From contig NZ_JBEXCV010000002.1 of NCBI RefSeq assembly GCF_040605455.1, positions 82,502 to 146,501 on the forward strand: 64,000 bases of DNA, in the 5' to 3' direction. Under the pieces are notes generated by a model that was not told where the DNA came from, made no database searches, and worked only from the letters and a program-made list of their open reading frames with translations. The stretch's first letter is position 1; each line of letters starts with the position of its first letter. The DNA comes from Embleya sp040605455 (GTDB taxonomy: Bacteria > Actinomycetota > Actinomycetes > Streptomycetales > Streptomycetaceae). Positions 58,305 to 64,000 of this stretch are shown here, in pieces. The translations under genes were made by a program, and so were the position numbers.

Positions 58305-59372
58305 GTGTCGGACCCGATACCCTCGCCGCCGCGCCCACCGAGACCGGCCGGACCGCCCAGGATCCCGCCTCCGCCCCCGCCGCGCTCACCCACGGACAAT
58401 CCGCCGGTGTGGCGCGTCCCGGGCACCAGAGGGCGCTTCTACGGGCGTGACGGCACGCTCGCCGACCTGCGCACGCTGCTCCAGGTCGAGCACCGTGTCG
58501 TGCTGCGTCCGCAGGACGACCTGCCCGGCCTGGGCACCACCCATCTGGCCCGCGAGTACGCCTACCGGCACCGGCATCTGTACGACGTGGTGTGGTGGTT
58601 CGACTGCGCCGCCCGCCCCACCGAGAGCGGCGTCGCATTCGTGCACCGCGTGCTCGAACAGCTGGCCGACCTCGGGCACCGGGTCGACCAGCAGGTCGGC
58701 CCGAAGCACGAACTGGTCTCGCGCGAGGGTTGGTTGCTGGTCTTCGACGAGGTCGACCGGCCGGGTCTGATCGGCGAGATGATTCCGGCCGGCCCCGGCC
58801 ACGTGCTGATCACCAGCACCGACCCGCTCGCCCGCCATCTGGGCAGCACGGTCGATCTGCCGCCGCTGGACCGGGGTTCGTCGGTGCTGATGCTCTTCGA
58901 CGCGCACCGCGAATTCGAGCTGGAGATGGTCACGGCCGAGGCGATCGCCGCGTTCGTCGGCGACCGGCCCGCGGCGATCGCCCGGATCGCCGAACTCTTC
59001 GCGTCCGGCCTGGTGACCCCGGACGTGACACTCGAACTGCTGCGCTTCGGGAACATGGCCAAGCTGTCCCGGACCATCCCGCAGAACCAGGTCGTCTACC
59101 TCGCCGACCTGTTCCTGGCCGTGCGCGGGCTGCGGGCACCGGACACCTGGTCGATCTGGCTGGATCTGTCCGAGGACTATCTCGAACACCAGTTGTTGCA
59201 CCGGCACATGACCGACGCACGGTCGATGCTGTTGCACATGATCCGGACCCTGGTCAACGGCCCGGAACCGATCCACTCGCTGCAGTGCCTGTGCCGCGCA
59301 CTGCACGACGTTCTGCCCAACACCCAGGGCGTCGAGGAGGTCTGTCGGGCGATCGACAACCTGCCCGGCTGA
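58305..59372 (+). CDS. Degenerate STAND/NB-ARC-like protein with a C-terminal effector-associated-type domain
   Basis: A 355-residue protein, GTG at 58305. After a Pro-rich start, residues 40-250 align with STAND NTPases: RGRFYGRDGTLADLRTLLQV, then GLGTTHLAREYAYRHRHLYD, where GLGGVGKTQLA-type P-loop is expected; the Lys is lost. The Walker B-like GWLLVFDEVDRPG and HVLITSTDPLARHL are kept. Residues 255-355 are a helical domain homologous to the C-terminus of the next gene product (shared RTI, LAV, WLDL-E-Y-E, MLL--I--L, RAL-DV-P). It is much shorter than active STAND proteins. Probably a nucleotide-insensitive adaptor or pseudo-NTPase (inference). Confidence 0.72.
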   Translation: MSDPIPSPPRPPRPAGPPRIPPPPPPRSPTDNPPVWRVPGTRGRFYGRDGTLADLRTLLQVEHRVVLRPQDDLPGLGTTHLAREYAYRHRHLYDVVWWFDCAARPTESGVAFVHRVLEQLADLGHRVDQQVGPKHELVSREGWLLVFDEVDRPGLIGEMIPAGPGHVLITSTDPLARHLGSTVDLPPLDRGSSVLMLFDAHREFELEMVTAEAIAAFVGDRPAAIARIAELFASGLVTPDVTLELLRFGNMAKLSRTIPQNQVVYLADLFLAVRGLRAPDTWSIWLDLSEDYLEHQLLHRHMTDARSMLLHMIRTLVNGPEPIHSLQCLCRALHDVLPNTQGVEEVCRAIDNLPG

Positions 59373-59430
59373 ACGGGTGGCTCCGCTTCCGTATCGGACG
59401 AAGGAGCCGAATCCGGCCGGCCGGTGCGCG

Positions 59431-60342
59431 ATGCTGGTACGCATGGCGAACGACGGGGAGCACGGGGGCGACACGGTGCGCTACTTCATCAGCCACGCCG
59501 GTTCGGACACCGCCTGGGCGGAGTGGGTCGCCGGCCAACTCGTCCAGGCCGGCCTGGATGTCGAACTCGACGCGTGGGACTGGGCGACAGGCGAGAACCT
59601 GACCACCAAGGTCAGCCGCGCGCTGGACGGCGCGGGGCACATGATCGCGCTGTTCTCGCCCGCGTACTTCGTGCCGGAGCGCTGGACCACGGTCGAGTGG
59701 ACCGCGATGTCGGACGCGCTGCGCGGCAGCGGCCGCCGGCTGATCCCGCTCGTGGTCCACGAGTTGGACCGCGAGCAGATCCCGTCCGTGCTGCGGCCGT
59801 TGTTGCGCAAGACGCTGTATGGCAAGTCCGAGGAGGACGCGCACGAGGCACTGATGACGGCGATCCACGGACCGACCCGGCCCAGCGACCCACCGGCGTT
59901 CCCCGGCCCGCGCACGGGCGCGGGCAGCCCCCCGGCTCCGCCCGCGGTCGCGCCCGCGCCCACTTCGCCGTCCGCACCCGTGCTGCCGGCCGCGCCGGTG
60001 CTGCGCCGCACCATCACGCCCGGGCATACCCGCGAGTTGACCGACGCGATCCTGGCCGTGCCCCGGGTCGCCCGGACCGACCTGTGGAACCTGTGGCTGG
60101 ATCTGGCCGAGGGCTACTTCGAACGACCGCTGCCCCGCGAGCAGATCGCCGCGCCGCGGATCATGCTGCTGCGGCTGATCCACGACCTGTCCACGCTCGC
60201 CGAGCCGGACCCGGCGCGCGCCCTGGACGCGCTGGTGCGCGCGCTCGGCGACGTGCAGCCGACCGGGCCGGAGATCGAACACGTGCGAGCGCTGCTGGCC
60301 GAGTTGACCCGCCCGACCGACGCGGCCGACCGGGCCTCCTGA
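59431..60342 (+). CDS. TIR-domain protein with a C-terminal effector-associated-type domain
   Basis: A 303-residue protein. Residues 15-140 are a TIR domain: TVRYFISHAGSDTAWAEWVA and MIALFSPAYFVPERWTTVEW, retaining the Glu of the W-x-x-x-E motif that is catalytic in NAD-cleaving TIRs. A Pro/Ala linker follows, then residues 205-300, a helical domain that aligns with the C-terminus of the preceding pseudo-STAND protein (LTDAILAVPRVARTDLWNLW, then LDLAEGYFERPLPRE). Start is ATG 59431 or 59443; neither has a strong ribosome site. Matching terminal domains in effector and NTPase are the mark of effector-associated domains. Confidence 0.8.
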   Translation: MLVRMANDGEHGGDTVRYFISHAGSDTAWAEWVAGQLVQAGLDVELDAWDWATGENLTTKVSRALDGAGHMIALFSPAYFVPERWTTVEWTAMSDALRGSGRRLIPLVVHELDREQIPSVLRPLLRKTLYGKSEEDAHEALMTAIHGPTRPSDPPAFPGPRTGAGSPPAPPAVAPAPTSPSAPVLPAAPVLRRTITPGHTRELTDAILAVPRVARTDLWNLWLDLAEGYFERPLPREQIAAPRIMLLRLIHDLSTLAEPDPARALDALVRALGDVQPTGPEIEHVRALLAELTRPTDAADRAS

Positions 60343-60364
60343 GCCGGGCCGCGCCGCGCCGGCG

Positions 60365-61018
60365 TCAACTCCCGTACGCGGCCCGCCGACGCCGCTCGTA
60401 GGCCCGCCGCCAGCCGGCCCGCCACAACAGGGCGGTGCCGGGCGGGATCCAGCGCAGCACCCGCCGTCGTTCGGCGTCGGTGGCGTGGTGCAGGTGGAAG
60501 GCGACGAACGCGGGCAGGTCGCGGCCCCAGACCCGCACGGTGCGGGTCGGCATGCGCCCGTCGGGCGTGCCGCGCACGTGTCGGCGCATCAGCGGGAACA
60601 ACTGGTGCTCCTCGGCCAGACTGTGCCGGGCCACCAGTTCGTACAGCCGCCCGATCGCGGGGGAACGGTCGCGCAGCGGCACGCTCGGGTCGGCCACACG
60701 AAGCATCGCGGCCTCCAGGGCCGAGTGGTCCACCTGGAACGCGGTCACGGTGCGGGCGGCGCGCGGTGAACCGGCGCGCACCCACGGATACAGGACGGTG
60801 TGTTCCTCGCGGTGATGCGCGCGCAGGAAGCGCAGCACGAGCGCGAGGTGCTCCTCGATCGCGCGCACGCGCAGGATGTCGACCGGGTCGAGGTGTCGGG
60901 TCACCTCGGTCAGTCGGGCCAATTCCTCGCGCAGACCTCGGTGGGCGACATAGCCGGGGGTGAGGTCGAGGGCGGGGGTGGGAGTGGGGGTTACGGGTGA
61001 AACGGTGGTCGTCGACAC
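60365..61018 (-). CDS. Hemerythrin-domain protein
   Basis: A 217-residue protein with a four-helix hemerythrin-like bundle, residues 20-160. Candidate diiron ligands: FLRAHHREEHTVLYPWV, FQVDHSALEAAM and RHSLAEEHQLFPLM. A basic C-terminus (RRAYERRRRAAYGS) follows. Such proteins bind oxygen, iron or nitric oxide; the role here is unknown. GTG 61018 with GAGGCGG upstream is chosen; ATG 61069 is in frame. It faces the TIR operon tail to tail with 22 bases between. Confidence 0.75.
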   Translation of the reverse strand: MSTTTVSPVTPTPTPALDLTPGYVAHRGLREELARLTEVTRHLDPVDILRVRAIEEHLALVLRFLRAHHREEHTVLYPWVRAGSPRAARTVTAFQVDHSALEAAMLRVADPSVPLRDRSPAIGRLYELVARHSLAEEHQLFPLMRRHVRGTPDGRMPTRTVRVWGRDLPAFVAFHLHHATDAERRRVLRWIPPGTALLWRAGWRRAYERRRRAAYGS

Positions 61019-61202
61019 GGGGGCCGCCTCGGAGGCATGGAAAGGGGGAGCCTCACACCGTAAAGGCATGCCGTAGGTCTTCCGCACCGATGCAAGGAGA
61101 TTTCCGGCCATTCCCGATCGACGCCCGTTTCCGGTCCGATACCGGCCGAGCCGATACCGAACCGGAACGCCGGTTGTCGTTTTTCTTTGCGCCTGGCGCG
61201 CG

Positions 61203-61880
61203 CTACTTCTTGAGGTTGGGGATCGTCCAGTCGATCGCCTTGTGCCCCATGGTCGCGAGCGCGGCATCTATCTGCGAGAACGGCTTGCTGCCGTGGAAGA
61301 GCTTCGCGGACAGCGGCGAGGGGTGCGCGCCCTGCACGATGGTGTGCTTGGCGGTGTCGATCAGCGCCGCCTTCTTCTTCGCGTGCCCGCCCCACAACAC
61401 GAACACCACCGGCTCGTCCCGGTCGCTCACCGCCTTGATCACCGCGTCGGTGAACTTCTCCCAGCCGCGGCCCTTGTGCGACGCGGCCTCGTGCGCACGC
61501 ACGGTGAGCACGGTGTTCATCAGCAGCACACCCTGCTGTGCCCACGGCATCAGGTAACCGTTGTCGGGGATGGGCAGACCGATGTCCGCGTGCATCTCCT
61601 TGTAGATGTTGCGCAGCGACGGCGGGATCTTGACCTCGGGCCGCACCGAGAAGCACATGCCGTGCGCCTGGTTGTCGTCGTGGTACGGGTCCTGCCCGAC
61701 GATGAACACCCGGACGTCGTCGTACGGCGTCGCCTCCAGGGCCGCGAACACCTCGTCGTCCGGCGGGAAGATCTGGTGTTCCTTGCGTTCCGCGTCCACA
61801 TACGCGGTCAGCTCGGCGTAGTAGGGCTTCGCCAACTCCTCCGCGAGCACGGGCTGCCAGGACTCGGGCAACGTCTGCAC
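61203..61880 (-). CDS. ung: Uracil-DNA glycosylase
   Basis: A 225-residue family 1 uracil-DNA glycosylase that removes uracil from DNA. Motifs: VFIVGQDPYHDDNQAHGMCF with the catalytic Asp, MNTVLTVRAHEAASHKGRGW, VFVLWGGHAKKK and GAHPSPLSAKLFHGSKPF. GTG 61880 follows TGGAGG; GTG 61895 is an alternative. Monocistronic. Confidence 0.95.
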   Translation of the reverse strand: MQTLPESWQPVLAEELAKPYYAELTAYVDAERKEHQIFPPDDEVFAALEATPYDDVRVFIVGQDPYHDDNQAHGMCFSVRPEVKIPPSLRNIYKEMHADIGLPIPDNGYLMPWAQQGVLLMNTVLTVRAHEAASHKGRGWEKFTDAVIKAVSDRDEPVVFVLWGGHAKKKAALIDTAKHTIVQGAHPSPLSAKLFHGSKPFSQIDAALATMGHKAIDWTIPNLKK

Positions 61881-62101
61881 AGCAAGAACCTCCACACGAG
61901 GGCGCAACGCCCATGGATCAACGTGGGATCCAACGTAGTCGCTCGCCCGGACACCTCGGTCCGCACCGAGTGGATCGGTGCGGACCGAGGCGGTCGAAGT
62001 ATTCCGCGGCGACCGTCTCGCCCGGCTTGCCCGTCGACCGTCTCGTCCGGCCTGCGTCCGGGGGTCTCGCCCGACTCGCGCTCCGAAGGTCTCGTCCGGC
62101 T

Positions 62102-62647
62102 CTACGCCTCGAGCGTCTCGTCCGGCTTCGGGTCCGGCTTGTAGCAGAGCTTCATCAGCAGCGCGGCGTTCGCGACGCCGACGCCGGCCGCGAACAGCGC
62201 CGGGCGCAGGCCCGACTTCCTGCGACCGATCAGCGCGTCCACCGAATACCTGCCGTTGCCGAGCGCGGCGAGCGCGACGGCGGCACCGCCGACCATGGCG
62301 GTGTACTCCCAGCCGCCCTTGAAGACGAAGAAGCCCTTGCCCTTGTGGTCGGTTGCCGCCGCGACGCTCATCAGCCCCACCGTCGCCGCCGCGGGCAGCG
62401 GGTTGGCCACGCCGAGCGCGATACCGACACCGGCCGCCATCTCGGTGCCCGCCGCCAGGCGCGCGTGCACCTCGGCGGGCTTGAGGCCGAGCGACTCGAA
62501 CCAGCCGGTGGTGCCGGCGAGGCCGCCGGGGCCGGCGACCTTGTTGTAACCGTGCGCAAAGAGCATCGGACCGAGCGTCGCGCGCAGCACGAGCGCCGCC
62601 ACATCGCGGCCTTCGGTCGCCACCGCGGCCTTCTTCTTGCCGAACAT
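62102..62647 (-). CDS. DoxX family membrane protein
   Basis: A 181-residue protein with four membrane helices: VAALVLRATLGPMLFAHGYN, LAAGTEMAAGVGIALGVANP, YTAMVGGAAVALAALG and PALFAAGVGVANAALLMKL. The first, with RATLGPMLFAHGYNKVAGPG, is the DoxX signature. Members associate with thiol-redox or terminal-oxidase roles. ATG 62647 with AGGTGGG upstream is chosen; GTG 62677 would add ten residues. Confidence 0.85.
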   Translation of the reverse strand: MFGKKKAAVATEGRDVAALVLRATLGPMLFAHGYNKVAGPGGLAGTTGWFESLGLKPAEVHARLAAGTEMAAGVGIALGVANPLPAAATVGLMSVAAATDHKGKGFFVFKGGWEYTAMVGGAAVALAALGNGRYSVDALIGRRKSGLRPALFAAGVGVANAALLMKLCYKPDPKPDETLEA

Positions 62648-62744
62648 TGCCCACCTCATCAACTGACGCATCGTCACATTTCTGTGGGCAACCTACCCGA
62701 ACACCCGGCGCGGGCGAGGACCGGGCGGCCTGCGGCCGAGGCCC

Positions 62745-63635
62745 TCACGCCCCGGACGGGCCGATCCCGGCGTGGTCGGCACGGTCGGCGCTCACCCGCG
62801 CGGCGACATCGGCACCCGTCTCCGCCTCTGCGCCCGCGCCTGCCCCCGCCTCTGCGCCTGCCCCGACCATTCTGGGAACCACGACAGGGGTGTCGTCCCC
62901 CGGCGCCCGGAGGATGTCCGCGTCCACGTCGTACAGCGCCCGCACCAGGGTCGCGTCCACGACCTCCTTCGGCGGCCCGGACGCGATCACCTCGCCCGCC
63001 CGCATCGCGACCAGCACATCCGCGTACCGAGCCGCCGACGCCAGGTCGTGCAGCACCATCAGCACCGTGCGCCCGCCCGCGGCGACCTGCCGGACCAGGC
63101 CCAGCACCTCGACCGCGTGTCCGAGGTCCAGCGCCGAGGTCGGCTCGTCGAGCAGCATCACCGGCGCCTCCTGCGCGATCACCATCGCGACCCAGCAGCG
63201 CTGTCGCTGCCCGCCGGAGAGCCGATCCAGGCGCCGATCAGCCAGGTCCAGCACGCCGGTCGCGGTCAACGCGTCCCGGCAGACCCGCTCGTCCGCGCGC
63301 GACCACTGGCGGAACAGCCCCTGGTGCGGATGCCGGCCATAGCGCACGAGTCCGGCCACGGTGACCGCCTCCGGTGCGGTCGGGTTCTGCGGCAACAGCC
63401 CTACCCGGTGCGCGGCCTGACGCGGCTTCAGTTGCCAGATGTCGTCGCCGCCGACACTGACCCGACCCGAATCCGGCTTGTGCAGGCGCGCGATCGAACG
63501 GAGCAACGTGGACTTGCCGCAACCGTTGGGCCCGACGATCGCGACCACACTGCCCGCGGCCACGGACAGGTCCACGCCCGACACGGCACGATGCCCCGGA
63601 TATCCGGCGTGCAGATCTTCCACGAGCAATTCCAT
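62745..63635 (-). CDS. Siderophore-type ABC transporter ATP-binding protein
   Basis: A 296-residue FecE/FepC-like ATPase. Walker A GPNGCGKSTLLRS, Q-loop VGLLPQNPTAP, signature LSGGQRQRCWVAMV, Walker B MLLDEPTSALDLGH, then the H-loop LHDL. The C-terminal 45 residues are an Ala/Gly/Glu-rich extension (GAGAEAGAGAGAEAETG) not seen in the family. ATG 63635 follows GGGAGGG. A DmdR/IdeR-like iron box lies 33-51 bases upstream, so it should be iron repressed. No permease or binding protein gene is in this window. Confidence 0.9.
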   Translation of the reverse strand: MELLVEDLHAGYPGHRAVSGVDLSVAAGSVVAIVGPNGCGKSTLLRSIARLHKPDSGRVSVGGDDIWQLKPRQAAHRVGLLPQNPTAPEAVTVAGLVRYGRHPHQGLFRQWSRADERVCRDALTATGVLDLADRRLDRLSGGQRQRCWVAMVIAQEAPVMLLDEPTSALDLGHAVEVLGLVRQVAAGGRTVLMVLHDLASAARYADVLVAMRAGEVIASGPPKEVVDATLVRALYDVDADILRAPGDDTPVVVPRMVGAGAEAGAGAGAEAETGADVAARVSADRADHAGIGPSGA

Positions 63636-63667
63636 GGGCGGACCCTCCCGGCCGTACACAGCAAATG

Positions 63668-63686
63668 TAAGGCGAGGCTAACCTAA
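63668..63686 (-). promoter_or_regulatory. Iron box (DmdR1/IdeR/DtxR type)
   Basis: On the minus strand TTAGGTTAGCCTCGCCTTA matches the 19-bp DtxR-family consensus TTAGGTTAGGCTAACCTAA at 15 of 19 positions. Located just before the ABC ATPase gene, it should repress it when iron is plentiful. Confidence 0.8.
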
Positions 63687-63744
63687 ATGGTCACGCGGCC
63701 GACACCGTCGGCCCCGATCGAAGTGCGGTACATCGTCGGCCCGG

Positions 63745-64000
63745 TCAGCGAGTGCCGATCTCGCGGAACCACTGGGCCCCGACCCGACCGGTGCGGTCCG
63801 CGAACAGCAGCGCCTCCCGGCCGTGCCAGGCGAGCGCGGTCACCGGCGCCGAGACGTGCCGTCGGGCCAGCGGGGTCGGCGCCCGACGGGCCGAGCCGGC
63901 GCGCACGTCCCACACCACGAGCATGCCGTCGCCACCCGACGTGGCCATCAGGCCGCCGCCCCCCGGCCGCCAACTCGGCGCGCACGCCTGCGGTTGGGCG
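63745..64000 (-). CDS. WD40-repeat protein, C-terminal end (start outside window)
   Basis: The leftward frame ending at 63745 reads LMATSGGDGMLVVWDVRAGS then VSAPVTALAWHGREALLFAD, the typical G-H...W-D repeats of a WD40 beta-propeller, with a final residue string GAQWFREIGTR. The N-terminal part lies beyond 64000. Function unknown from this fragment. Confidence 0.7.
   Translation of the reverse strand, partial: AQPQACAPSWRPGGGGLMATSGGDGMLVVWDVRAGSARRAPTPLARRHVSAPVTALAWHGREALLFADRTGRVGAQWFREIGTR

Overview
The window is high-GC actinomycete chromosome: GTG and TTG starts, four-base GTGA/ATGA gene overlaps, mycothiol-dependent enzyme family, DmdR/IdeR-type iron box, SigE-family sigma factor, FxsA-type RiPP genes. 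A Streptomycetaceae or related filamentous actinobacterium (Streptomyces, Embleya or Yinghuangia-like) fits best; the genus cannot be fixed from the sequence alone.

Layout. 1-9.5 kb: a leftward, tightly overlapping Tad/Flp pilus-type operon (SAF/CpaB-like, TadZ-like, TadA, TadB, TadC, Flp-like small protein, three TadE/G-like proteins, a LysM protein cut by the window edge). 10-15.9 kb: cytochrome P450, sigma factor with a coupled leader peptide, several small proteins, a 1 kb C-rich geneless stretch and an Mrr-like membrane protein. 16.0-19.5 kb: a lower-GC pair of secreted proteins followed by a decayed IS5-type transposase and a frameshifted gene. 19.5-26 kb: pentapeptide-repeat protein, mycothiol-dependent enzyme, two tRNA genes whose halves lie in circularly permuted order, DUF7873-type protein, YbjQ and two TetR regulators. 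26-49.3 kb: mostly housekeeping or accessory genes (caspase-like/TPR protein, MFS transporter, cold-shock protein, TerD-vWA protein, VTT protein, broken GH3, GlgX, beta-propeller lipoprotein, MaoC, flavin oxidoreductase with its TetR, universal stress protein, P450), with local duplications and terminators.

49.4-60.3 kb is the main accessory region. A leftward operon encodes an FxsA-like precursor, radical SAM FxsB, an HExxH-type 2-oxoglutarate peptide hydroxylase, FxsC and the giant ATPase/TIR-like/NB-ARC/TPR protein FxsT. A divergent operon encodes a second FxsC-like domain fused to a TIR domain, a STAND-type protein that has lost its P-loop lysine, and a TIR protein; the last two share a homologous C-terminal helical domain that looks like an effector-associated (adaptor) domain. 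This joins a RiPP maturation system to TIR/STAND conflict-type components. 60.3-64 kb holds a hemerythrin-like protein, uracil-DNA glycosylase, DoxX, an iron-regulated siderophore-type ABC ATPase and the end of a WD40 protein.

The two most unusual things are the pair of circularly permuted tRNA genes at 21835-22065 and the FxsA/TIR/degenerate-STAND cluster at 49.4-60.3 kb. All calls come from reading the sequence; no database search was run.
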